From NCBI GenBank assembly GCA_934155645.1, contig CAKPHC010000002.1, positions 134,688 through 198,687 on the forward strand: a stretch of DNA of 64,000 bases, given 5' to 3'. Shown here one piece after another: positions 26,098-34,240 of this stretch. The DNA is from an uncultured Bacilli bacterium. GTDB taxonomy: Bacteria > Bacillota_I > Bacilli_A > RF39 > UBA660. Positions within the stretch are counted from its first letter, which is position 1. Each line of letters begins with the position of its first letter. The position numbers were made by a program, and so were the translations under genes. The notes beneath the pieces are model-generated. The model did no database searches and was not told the DNA's origin. It saw only the letters and a program-made list of their open reading frames with translations.

Positions 26098-27371
26098 TAC
26101 TTTCTCCTTAATACCACAATAAATCTATTACTCATTTTTTTATCATAGGAACTAAAATCAAAATCTCCAAATACATCTACCACTTCGTAATACTCATTTA
26201 CCAATTTTGTAATTTCATCAAGAGTATAAAATCTTACGAATTCATCATCAAAATAAAATTTCTTATCGTCTTTATCTTTTATAAAGTATAGGTATTGTGA
26301 ATTTTGTATGTTGTTAATAATATATTTGTTTACAATTAGTTCTATTTCTATTCCGTTATCAGTTGAACTATTTCTTTTATAAACTCGTCTATTATTTAAT
26401 CTAGGAATGTTTTTTGAATCTAATACTATCAATGATCCTTTATGTTGGTGCTGATAATTTGACTTGATAAAGCTTACAAAATCACTATCCTGGGAAAGAT
26501 AATTGTAAGTTGTCCACATACAAATTGACATATCATAATTTTTTTCTAATAAATCAATATGCCTTACATCCATAACATGATAATCAATGTTCTTATGATT
26601 ATGAATTCTTTTTGCATTAGTTATTTGTTCTTTAGAAATATCGATTCCAGTGACCTGATAGCCAGCATTTGCAAGTAAATAGTCATGTCGTCCTACACCA
26701 CAACAGCAATCAAGGATTTTTCCATCGGTTGGCAAATTATATCTTTTATATATTTCTGATAAAAAGTTTGTTTCCAAAGAAGTATCATTAGCAATCGCAT
26801 ACATATAATATTTAGATAAGTCATTATATAGCAATTTGTTTTTAGCATGTTCAGTAAAACTAATATTTTTAAATTTAGATAAATCTCCTTTTAAATTTAC
26901 TGGTAAATAAATAATATTATCTTTCTGAATAATAGTATTACTTTCATGATTAAAATATATAATCCAATCATAATCAGAAGAAATAGAAACTAAATATTCA
27001 TCTTTTGTTTTATATTCTATTATATCTTCTTTAGAGATTATCGTATCAAACAAATTAATAAGTTTGAATTTTTGCATATCTTTAAGTAATCTGTCTTTTC
27101 TAGACATAGATAAAATATTTATTTTATATGATTGACTCAATTTTTCAGCAAAATCAATATTATCATTAATTGGATTTAAATATACTCTGTAAAGTTTTTC
27201 TAGTTGTTCATAATTTAATTTATATTTTTCGCATATTATTTTTTTTGATAACCCTCTATTGTAGTCAATTTCTGCCTTATTTGATTTAGTTTTTTCTTTT
27301 AATGCTTTAATCCACGCGCTTTTTGCATCAACAAATACATCGTGAAAATCAAAAAATATTTTTATATTCAC
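26097..27371 (-). CDS. HAD-like domain fused to a SAM-dependent methyltransferase
   Basis: A 424-residue two-domain protein. Residues 1-160 look HAD-like: IFFDFHDVFVD at 5-15 replaces the usual DxDGT, SMSRK near 88-92 resembles the motif II Ser/Thr, and the cap is helical. A His two positions after the nucleophile Asp8 would be unusual for a phosphatase. Residues 200-424 are a class I methyltransferase with motif I ILDCCCGVGRHDYLL (219-233) and motif II VTGIDIS. The fusion implies two steps on one substrate. It overlaps both neighbours by 1-4 bases. No characterised homologue is recognised. Confidence 0.75.
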   Translation of the reverse strand: MNIKIFFDFHDVFVDAKSAWIKALKEKTKSNKAEIDYNRGLSKKIICEKYKLNYEQLEKLYRVYLNPINDNIDFAEKLSQSYKINILSMSRKDRLLKDMQKFKLINLFDTIISKEDIIEYKTKDEYLVSISSDYDWIIYFNHESNTIIQKDNIIYLPVNLKGDLSKFKNISFTEHAKNKLLYNDLSKYYMYAIANDTSLETNFLSEIYKRYNLPTDGKILDCCCGVGRHDYLLANAGYQVTGIDISKEQITNAKRIHNHKNIDYHVMDVRHIDLLEKNYDMSICMWTTYNYLSQDSDFVSFIKSNYQHQHKGSLIVLDSKNIPRLNNRRVYKRNSSTDNGIEIELIVNKYIINNIQNSQYLYFIKDKDDKKFYFDDEFVRFYTLDEITKLVNEYYEVVDVFGDFDFSSYDKKMSNRFIVVLRRK

Positions 27372-28444
27372 TTTTTTCCCTCCATTATTTTTTCTGAATA
27401 TGTATTTTCCCTAATTTTAGCTTTCACATTAAGATTCAATATATGTTTAATATAAGATTTTTGTTCATCATTTAATGAACCATCAATTATTAAAGTTTTA
27501 TCCCTTAGCTCCCAATTGGAATTAACACCAATTTTTCTTAGTTTACCTTCTAAGTCTACAGGTAATTTATAATTTAAGTTATGACATAATTCATAATTTT
27601 TACACAATTTAGAGCAATTATTTTTAGAATAATGTAAGTTATAATCTGCCGTTTTAAAAATATAACTTAAAGCACAGGATGTATGATCGAAAATTTGATA
27701 ATTTTTATCTTCAAGTCTTAGTTGTTCAAATATCGCGTCCGTACTCGCACTTTTTTGTTTATGTGAATCACCAACTGTACCACTATACAAGTATTCTCTT
27801 TCTTCAAGTCTATTTTTTATATAATCGTTAACTCTAATTCCTTGGAAAATCGTTGCATCACAATACTTTTTAGCAAAATCAACTACTTCTCTAATTGTTT
27901 TTTCATCATCATTTACCCCAGGAATAATAGGCCTAAATTGATGCAACAAATAAACATTTTTACATTTTGAAACATTTTTCATAGTATTTTCTTGATTTAT
28001 TTTATTAATAGGTTGTATTTTTAAAGGGATTCCATTATAAGTTACAATAATAACGATTTTAATATTATTATAACTATCTAATTTTTTTGCATCTTCTTCA
28101 GTTAATAGACCTTTTGATGTTATTGTAACAATATTTTTAAGATTCAATTCTTCCATAATATCTAATAATTTAAAAGTACTATTTTTAACTTCTTGTGATA
28201 TAAATGGGTCTGTTCTATTATTCAAAGATATAACAGTTTTACCTTTTTCAAAATAATTGTCATTAATCATATTACGTATCAATTCTTTTTCATCTATGAC
28301 TTTTATTGGACGCATTGGAACTATTTTAATTGGTGCTAAAAAACAGTATCCACAATTTATTGTACATCCTATATAAGAATTAATAGAATAATAAGATTTT
28401 AAATATTCTTTTGTTAGTTTTTTTAAATCAATTTCTTCTTTCAT
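27368..28444 (-). CDS. Radical SAM enzyme, spore-photoproduct-lyase-like fold
   Basis: A 358-residue radical SAM protein. Cys27-x3-Cys31-x2-Cys34 (GCTINCGYC) binds the 4Fe-4S cluster that cleaves SAM. The following layout (SLNNRTDPF, VTITSKGLL, RPIIPGVNDD) resembles the SPL/DNA-repair-like radical SAM group seen in small gene clusters. Cysteines in NNCSKLCKNYELC near residue 275 could hold a second cluster. It overlaps the HAD-methyltransferase gene by 4 bases and abuts the synthetase-like gene. The substrate is unknown; operon context suggests a nucleotide- or amino-acid-derived compound. Confidence 0.8.
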   Translation of the reverse strand: MKEEIDLKKLTKEYLKSYYSINSYIGCTINCGYCFLAPIKIVPMRPIKVIDEKELIRNMINDNYFEKGKTVISLNNRTDPFISQEVKNSTFKLLDIMEELNLKNIVTITSKGLLTEEDAKKLDSYNNIKIVIIVTYNGIPLKIQPINKINQENTMKNVSKCKNVYLLHQFRPIIPGVNDDEKTIREVVDFAKKYCDATIFQGIRVNDYIKNRLEEREYLYSGTVGDSHKQKSASTDAIFEQLRLEDKNYQIFDHTSCALSYIFKTADYNLHYSKNNCSKLCKNYELCHNLNYKLPVDLEGKLRKIGVNSNWELRDKTLIIDGSLNDEQKSYIKHILNLNVKAKIRENTYSEKIMEGKK

Positions 28445-29482
28445 TTAAATTTCTCCTAATCTATCAAATGAAAATATATCATAATCTTTAATTTTTAGAT
28501 TATTATATAAACTTAAAAGTCTGACTATACTAATACCCAGATTATAACATTGTGGAGCACCAGAATCAATTAAATTCTCAATAATTTGCAATTCACCATA
28601 ATCATCTTTTTTCCCTTGAAGCTCTATTTTTTTTACATATTCATCATAATTGCATATTTCACTTACACCATGAACAATGGTAACACCTTTGTATTTAACT
28701 TTAAATTCATCTGTTTTGTCATTTTCAAGCACATCACAGTAACTATTTGTAGAATTGGCATAATTATTTATCACATAAAAAGTATTATCACTCGGGGTGA
28801 TTTCATTATATGATTTTTCATCTATAAAACTGCATTCAATATCCTTGGAAGTTATAATTTTTATTATTTTTATAGCTAATTTTATTGCATTATTTTTACT
28901 TAGATAATTGCTAAAGATGGAAAGCATTTCGAATTCTGGCTTATATTTACTTGTAAGATATTCATTTCTATAGCAATTTCCTATACAATAAATTTTATTA
29001 AAATCACTACAAGAATACATTCTTAAAAATATGTCCATAGTTTTTCGCAAATATAATTTAATATTTTTCTTAGAATATAAAGTACAAAATGATTCTGACT
29101 TTGAAGATACTTCTCCATTAGTTAAAATAGGCAACGTAACTTCTAAATATCCTAATTTGTGTAAATATTTTCTTATTTCATATTTAACATCACTATATTT
29201 TATAATATTTGTTTTATTTAATGTTAATTTGTAATTTTTTTTATTTTTACTAATTATCTTTAGACTTCTAAGTAAAAAAGAATCATATTTTGGCTTATAT
29301 TTTCCGTTGTTATTTCTATCTTTAGTGACGAGACATTCAACTATATCACCAGCATTCAAATTATTTAAGAAATATTCAATATTATTTTTTATGACTATTT
29401 GTGTGATTTTATTGTTTTCAATCAATAAAAACAATACATTTGTTTTTAGTTTTACATTTATAATTCTTCCACAAATTTTCAA
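28445..29482 (-). CDS. Compact class II aminoacyl-tRNA synthetase paralogue (Asp/Asn/Lys type)
   Basis: A 345-residue protein, much shorter than a true AspRS, AsnRS or LysRS. Residues 1-80 form an OB-fold-like region. A class II core follows with motif 2 YCIGNCYRNE plus PEFEML (around 165-190) and motif 3 NLGISIVRLLSL near residue 318, both needed to form aminoacyl-AMP. The segment IVHGVSEICNYDEYV is closest to the Asp/Asn group. Free-standing paralogues such as AsnA or EpmA/PoxA use this chemistry on metabolites or proteins. Its place between two radical SAM genes suggests amino acid activation for biosynthesis rather than tRNA charging (inference). Confidence 0.8.
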   Translation of the reverse strand: MKICGRIINVKLKTNVLFLLIENNKITQIVIKNNIEYFLNNLNAGDIVECLVTKDRNNNGKYKPKYDSFLLRSLKIISKNKKNYKLTLNKTNIIKYSDVKYEIRKYLHKLGYLEVTLPILTNGEVSSKSESFCTLYSKKNIKLYLRKTMDIFLRMYSCSDFNKIYCIGNCYRNEYLTSKYKPEFEMLSIFSNYLSKNNAIKLAIKIIKIITSKDIECSFIDEKSYNEITPSDNTFYVINNYANSTNSYCDVLENDKTDEFKVKYKGVTIVHGVSEICNYDEYVKKIELQGKKDDYGELQIIENLIDSGAPQCYNLGISIVRLLSLYNNLKIKDYDIFSFDRLGEI

Positions 29483-30354
29483 TTTATTCCTCCAACTCCG
29501 TTGTGTTTTTTTAGTACCTTACAATATGATTGATTTATTGGTGCAACTTCTGAATTTATAATTAAATTATAGTCATTATCCATATATCCAATACAATCAT
29601 CACTTGATATGTTAAATACACAATTGTATAGTTTTCTATCTGGAGTAAGAACTATCATATCTTGTCCAGCCAAACATCGAAAATTGTTTTTATGAATATT
29701 TGGTCCAAATGTTCCACATCTTTGTATATTCAAATCTTCCTTTGGTATAATTAATCTCATTTTTTCTATTTCTTCCAAAACAAAATTTATTTGTTCTTGA
29801 TTTAAAAATTCTGAGTTATCAAAGTTGCTTTTTGCACTTCCTTGACTAATAAAATTAGTAAATTTTATTTTGTCAGCTCCAATTTCTAATGCTCTTTCAC
29901 AGAATTTAGAAACATTTTGATAATTATGTTTTGATAAAGAACACATCAATTTTACTAAAAAATTGTTCTTTTTAAGAATCTGAATAACATTATTTAACTG
30001 ATTTTCATTAATTCTTGATATTTCGTTTTGAATACCAAAATGGTATGAAAGCCAAACTTCATTAATTCCATTTTCCGATAATTGATCCAAAACATTTGGA
30101 TTTTCAAGAATTGTTATTCCGTTTGTTATTATTCTATGTTCGTTTACCATTTTAAAATATTTATAATATTCAGGATACATAATCGGTTCTGTACCATTTA
30201 ATAAAATTGTATATTTTTCATTTAAATTTGGAATTATTCTTGATAATTCTTCATCAGCAAATCTTCCTGAATAACTTATATAGCAATGTTTACAATTATT
30301 ATTACATTGTGAACATAACATTATAGTTACATATTTTCCATTATATTTTTCCAT
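29479..30354 (-). CDS. Radical SAM enzyme with C-terminal cysteine region
   Basis: A 291-residue radical SAM enzyme with Cys17-x3-Cys21-x2-Cys24 (CNNNCKHC). The elements LNGTEPIMYPEY and ITNG, a C-terminal FRCLAGQDMIVLTPDRKLYNC and a late SYCKV follow the pattern of SPASM/twitch-type proteins, which use extra clusters to modify peptides. It overlaps the DUF402 gene by 14 bases and the synthetase-like gene by 4. No precursor peptide gene was found next to it, so the substrate may be a small molecule or protein. Confidence 0.82.
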   Translation of the reverse strand: MEKYNGKYVTIMLCSQCNNNCKHCYISYSGRFADEELSRIIPNLNEKYTILLNGTEPIMYPEYYKYFKMVNEHRIITNGITILENPNVLDQLSENGINEVWLSYHFGIQNEISRINENQLNNVIQILKKNNFLVKLMCSLSKHNYQNVSKFCERALEIGADKIKFTNFISQGSAKSNFDNSEFLNQEQINFVLEEIEKMRLIIPKEDLNIQRCGTFGPNIHKNNFRCLAGQDMIVLTPDRKLYNCVFNISSDDCIGYMDNDYNLIINSEVAPINQSYCKVLKKHNGVGGIN

Positions 30355-30880
30355 TCTTTATTTCCTCCTCAAACATCTTCAAGATATGGTTAGTTAAATT
30401 TAGTAAGTAATTATAATTATTAGCAAATTTTTTCATCAGTTGATTTAATATTTCATATGCATAATTAAATTCATCAATTGTAATTTCTTTTTTTTGTAAT
30501 GCTTCATACAATTCATCTTCATCAAGTATTTTAAATTTCCCAGTTGGTTTAATAACTAAATCTAGATATAAATCATCTTGATATGGTATGCAATTGTTAC
30601 ACTCAACAAATTTGGAAACATCAAAATACCATTGAATAATATTTAGTTTATCATCAAACATTATAGTTAATAAATAAGATTTTTCATTCGGATAAAATTC
30701 AAACCAAATATAATCTTTATCTTTTATACATATTTTAGGTATTTCATCTTCAACAAATGAAGGGGTTATATTAGAATCAAATTTTATGCAAAAAACCGTT
30801 CCTTTTGTATCTTGATAAATAATATCTTTTTTTACAAATTTAGTTTCTGTAATCTTAGAAAATTTTCTTTTCACATTCAT
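30341..30880 (-). CDS. DUF402 protein (nucleotide phosphatase/FomD-like)
   Basis: A 179-residue DUF402 protein. The diagnostic part is IIQWYFDVSKFVE ... IPYQDDLYLDLVI ... KFKILDEDELYEALQK, with the acidic residues that bind metal in this family. Characterised members hydrolyse nucleoside di/triphosphates (Ntdp) or a cytidylyl-phosphonate (FomD of fosfomycin biosynthesis). A nucleotide-linked intermediate as substrate would suit this operon, but that is inference. It starts 10 bases after the Rel-like gene. Confidence 0.82.
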   Translation of the reverse strand: MNVKRKFSKITETKFVKKDIIYQDTKGTVFCIKFDSNITPSFVEDEIPKICIKDKDYIWFEFYPNEKSYLLTIMFDDKLNIIQWYFDVSKFVECNNCIPYQDDLYLDLVIKPTGKFKILDEDELYEALQKKEITIDEFNYAYEILNQLMKKFANNYNYLLNLTNHILKMFEEEIKNGKI

Positions 30881-30890
30881 TACTTCCAGT

Positions 30891-32333
30891 CTACTTTTTA
30901 TTAAATTCTCTTATTTTTCTTTTTGCTAAACTTGTTTGAGCTTTATCTATCCAATCTTCTCTTGGTCCATAAGATAATTCATCAGTGACAATTCTAACTC
31001 TATCTTTGTTTCTTAATGCATAATCTATTGGTACAAACTCATCATTTACAAATACTCCTACCATTGTATTTCCTATATCAGTATGTATTTTATATGCAAA
31101 ATCTATTGGTGTAGCCCCTTTTGGCAATTCTATTATATCACCCTTTGTGGTATAAACATAAACTTTGTCCGCAAATAATTCAGTCTTTACTTGATTTACA
31201 AATTGTTGATTATCTCCGAACATGGAATTAATTTCTGTTAATGATTTGAAAAATTGAAATTTTTGTTTTAAATCATCTTGCATTGCATCTCTTGCTTTTC
31301 CCTTTTGTTCATCCCAGTATGCAGTCAAACCAAAGGATGCCACTTTATCCATATCAAAAGTTCTAATTTGTGTTTGTACTAACCTATCATCAGGTCCAAA
31401 AACTGTTGTATGTAAGCTTTGATACATATTTGTTTTTGGATTACAAATATAATCTTTAAATTTATCGTTTATTGGATGATACTCATTATGTATTAAATAT
31501 AATGTTCTATAGCAATTTTCTACTTCATCTACCATTATTTTAAGTGCTAACAAATCATGTATATCAGATAATTTATGACCTTCATTTAATCTTTTATATA
31601 TGCCATAAATATTTTTAGTTCTTATCTTTATCTCATTAGGTATGTTTTTATCATTTAATAAAGTTTCTATCTTATATAACATTTCTTTTAAGCAATCATT
31701 GCTCGATTCTTCTAATCTTAATTTTCGTTCTTCTATTTTTTTATACATATCTGGTTTTAGATATTGTAATGACAAATCCTCTAACTCTGATTTTATTCTA
31801 TAAGCACCTATATAATAAGCAAGTGGAACAAATATTTCCATAGTTTCAAGTGCATTTTCTTTTTGCTTAAATTCCGATTTAAATTGTAATGTTCTCATGT
31901 TATGAAGTCTATCAGCCAATTTAATTATAATTATTCTTACATCTTCAGTTATTCCCGTTATTATTTTTCTTGTATTTGCACAATTCTGATCTTGTTTAGA
32001 AGAAAAATTCATTTTTGATAATTTTGTTACACCATCTACCAAATTAGCAATATTTTGATTAAAATCATGTGATATATCTTCTTTAGTAATGTTTGTATCT
32101 TCTAAAGTATCATGAAGTAGTCCAGCACATATTGTATCTCTATCTGCATGCATCTCTGCCAAAATATATGCAACATTTAATGGATGGCTAATATATGGTT
32201 CGCCACTTTGTCTCATTTGCCCCTTATGCAATGTATCAGCGTATTCGTAAGTTCTTTTAACAATTTCTACTTCTTCAGGATTATATTCTCTTAATTTATT
32301 CAATAAATCTTGTAAGGTAATACTGTTATTCAT
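30891..32333 (-). CDS. Rel/SpoT-like protein, hydrolase domain intact, synthetase degenerate, C-terminus missing
   Basis: A 480-residue long-RSH relative; normal Rel is about 730. The HD hydrolase domain is complete (His50, His74-Asp75, EDT at 78-80, LADRLHNMRTL at 139-149). The synthetase domain is altered: the catalytic Glu of the ExQIRT motif is Gln320 (VQTQIRT), MH becomes MD, and NGYQSLHT reads NMYQSLHT. A TGS domain spans about 385-450, and the protein then ends, lacking helical, zinc-finger and ACT domains. It should hydrolyse (p)ppGpp or a related nucleotide but probably not make it. First gene of the operon running to 25588. Confidence 0.85.
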   Translation of the reverse strand: MNNSITLQDLLNKLREYNPEEVEIVKRTYEYADTLHKGQMRQSGEPYISHPLNVAYILAEMHADRDTICAGLLHDTLEDTNITKEDISHDFNQNIANLVDGVTKLSKMNFSSKQDQNCANTRKIITGITEDVRIIIIKLADRLHNMRTLQFKSEFKQKENALETMEIFVPLAYYIGAYRIKSELEDLSLQYLKPDMYKKIEERKLRLEESSNDCLKEMLYKIETLLNDKNIPNEIKIRTKNIYGIYKRLNEGHKLSDIHDLLALKIMVDEVENCYRTLYLIHNEYHPINDKFKDYICNPKTNMYQSLHTTVFGPDDRLVQTQIRTFDMDKVASFGLTAYWDEQKGKARDAMQDDLKQKFQFFKSLTEINSMFGDNQQFVNQVKTELFADKVYVYTTKGDIIELPKGATPIDFAYKIHTDIGNTMVGVFVNDEFVPIDYALRNKDRVRIVTDELSYGPREDWIDKAQTSLAKRKIREFNKK

Positions 32334-32346
32334 TCAAAACACCTCC

Positions 32347-32411
32347 TACAAATAAAATAACGGTGCCAAAAAACACTATATTATAATGTAATTTCGGTCG
32401 CCGTTATTATC
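32347..32411 (-). other. Hairpin in the leader of the Rel-like operon
   Basis: AATAACGG and CCGTTATT (plus-strand copies near 32356-32363 and 32400-32407) can pair across about 36 bases, enclosing a second inverted repeat ACATTATA/TATAGTGT. The 3' arm ends shortly before the AGGAGG of the Rel-like gene, so it could affect its translation or act as a weak terminator. Confidence 0.4.
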
Positions 32412-32427
32412 TTATTAATAATTAAGT

Positions 32428-32527
32428 CTAAAAGAGAACATGAGTAAATAATGTTAGTATAATGTTTATTCCTAGCACTGATTTTTTGATTAAATCTAAT
32501 AATTCCGTTATAGAATCTTTTTTTCAT
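32428..32527 (-). pseudogene. Small membrane-peptide gene, frameshifted at an A7 tract
   Basis: An AAGGAG site is followed at 32527 by ATG and seven A. In the ATG frame the product is odd and ends after 48 residues. With one A fewer, the frame would read MKKDSITELLDLIKKSVLG followed by INIILTLFTHVLF and stop at 32428: a short amphipathic/transmembrane peptide. A TTGACA-type promoter lies just upstream. This could be a sequencing error, a phase-variable tract or a dead gene. No family is recognised; small toxins look similar, but similarity is only in shape. Confidence 0.35.
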
Positions 32528-32658
32528 GCAGTCTCCTTCTCAAATTAATTAAATTATATTTAAGCATACTTTTAATATTTGTCAATAAATTTTTTAAATA
32601 AATGTTGGAATCTTTATAAACTTTTTTATATCTATCATCATAAGCTTTATAATAATCA

Positions 32659-33435
32659 TTATGACCCAACACTTGCATATCGTTTTATTCCTTTCTTAAA
32701 TATAATAAAGCACGGAATTAGATATAAAAATACGATTAAAGGAAGAAATCCACAATAAATGTTATTACTTTTACCAATAAAATATAATAACGGATAATAA
32801 TTTACAAAAGCATAAGGTATAACAAAAGTAAAGAATAAAACCCAACCTTTATTAAATATTCCAATAGGATATTGAGCCATATGTTTACCACCATCAGTAA
32901 ATACATTTCTTACTTCTAATCCTTGTACTGTAATAAAGCAATAAGAAGCAGCTAGCAAGAAAATACCAAAGAATATTGCTATCGCACTAGACATCATTAA
33001 TACTAAAGTTATAACTTTGATAATACTCCACTTAACATTAAGATTTATAAGTGCTATTACCATAACTACTAATGATTGTATTAATCTTGATAACTTTACA
33101 AAATCAGCATCATTGCATAAAACTTGTAAAATAACATTTTTAGGTCTTAATAACAATCTATCAAAGTCTCCATTTATAATAATCCTATCAAACTTATCTA
33201 TTCCTCTTGCAAAACATTCACAAAAAGAAAAACCAAATTGAATTATTGAAAAACAAAGTAATACTTCATATAAAGTAAATCCTTTAATATTATCAAACTT
33301 ATCAAATAAAGAAAGAATAATAAAGTAATATGAGAAGAACACTATTATTTGTGATAAGAAAGAAATAATAAAAGATGCTCTATACTCTAACATAGATTTA
33401 AAATGTAATTTAAATGCTTTAAAATATAACTTCAT
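32659..33435 (-). CDS. ABC-2 type permease, DUF990-like (second subunit)
   Basis: A 258-residue integral membrane protein with about six helices. It begins MKLYFKAFKLHFKSMLEYR, and the segment IINGDFDRLLLRPKN is characteristic of the ABC-2/DUF990 exporter permeases. With the next permease and the ATPase it forms a complete exporter; the three genes are nearly contiguous (1-base gap, then a 4-base overlap). Substrate is unknown. Some relatives confer resistance or move lipids, but nothing here points to one. Confidence 0.82.
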   Translation of the reverse strand: MKLYFKAFKLHFKSMLEYRASFIISFLSQIIVFFSYYFIILSLFDKFDNIKGFTLYEVLLCFSIIQFGFSFCECFARGIDKFDRIIINGDFDRLLLRPKNVILQVLCNDADFVKLSRLIQSLVVMVIALINLNVKWSIIKVITLVLMMSSAIAIFFGIFLLAASYCFITVQGLEVRNVFTDGGKHMAQYPIGIFNKGWVLFFTFVIPYAFVNYYPLLYFIGKSNNIYCGFLPLIVFLYLIPCFIIFKKGIKRYASVGS

Positions 33436-33436
33436 C

Positions 33437-34240
33437 CTAACCTCCTTGTACCACTACTCTTTTAAGTGATTTATTAGTAAGTATATATCCTACAATAGTA
33501 ATTATAACTATCCATATTATTTGAATTAATATTCCTACTAATCCTTCACTAATACCAATATTTCCTGAATATATTCTAAAAGGCAAATCACTTATATATC
33601 TAAATGGTAAGTAATCAGAAATAATTTGTAAAAACCTAGGAAACAAAGGAATTGGTACTACTAAACCAGATAACAAATCTGCTATAGCAACAAAAATATT
33701 AGTTATTCCCTTTTCATTTAATGTACTTAATGTTATTACATGATACAGTGTTATAATAGAAGTCATTAATAAAGCTCCAATTATTAGAGTTACAACAAAA
33801 AGAATAAAGTTCAAGAAACTTACTGGCAAAGATAAATTATAAGGTTTTGGTAACAATAACGATATAATTATAACTGGTATACATCTTAAAGAAACCATTG
33901 CTAGTCTTTGACCTATTATTTTAGAAAACCAAACAAAATATAGTTTTTTAGGTCTTATCAACTCATAAGCAATATCACCTTTCCTTATCATGTCAAATAT
34001 TTCATTATCTTTATAAAACATATTAACTAATGCGAAGAAGCATTGACATAGCCATACATAAGTTACCGCTTGTTGAAGATTAAACGATAAATCTGTAGAA
34101 TTGGATGAATAGAATGCAACATATACCATAATAAATATAAGCCCAAAAAATATTTGAGTAGAAATACCTGCTATTGCAGCAGTTCTATATTGAAGTCCTG
34201 ATATAAACTTTAACTTAAAGTAAGAATAATAGAATTTCAT
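33437..34240 (-). CDS. ABC-2 type permease, DUF990-like (first subunit)
   Basis: A 267-residue membrane protein with about six helices, beginning MKFYYSYFKLKFISGLQYR and containing MIRKGDIAYELIRPKKLYF, the same element found in its partner at the matching position. The two are distant paralogues that probably form a heterodimeric channel. The start overlaps the ATPase stop by 4 bases (ATGA-type coupling). Confidence 0.82.
   Translation of the reverse strand: MKFYYSYFKLKFISGLQYRTAAIAGISTQIFFGLIFIMVYVAFYSSNSTDLSFNLQQAVTYVWLCQCFFALVNMFYKDNEIFDMIRKGDIAYELIRPKKLYFVWFSKIIGQRLAMVSLRCIPVIIISLLLPKPYNLSLPVSFLNFILFVVTLIIGALLMTSIITLYHVITLSTLNEKGITNIFVAIADLLSGLVVPIPLFPRFLQIISDYLPFRYISDLPFRIYSGNIGISEGLVGILIQIIWIVIITIVGYILTNKSLKRVVVQGG

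Noticed and set aside
25588..32333. Radical SAM RiPP cluster with a precursor peptide
   Set aside because: I looked for a short Cys-rich or repeat peptide gene within and beside the operon and found none, so a RiPP label is not supported.
32508..32669. 53-codon minus-strand frame starting at TTG in the ABC permease stop region (HNDYYKAYDDRYKKVYKD)
   Set aside because: Looks somewhat protein-like but has no ATG, no ribosome binding site and contains a promoter and the next gene's binding site; it may be a remnant, but I cannot support a gene.
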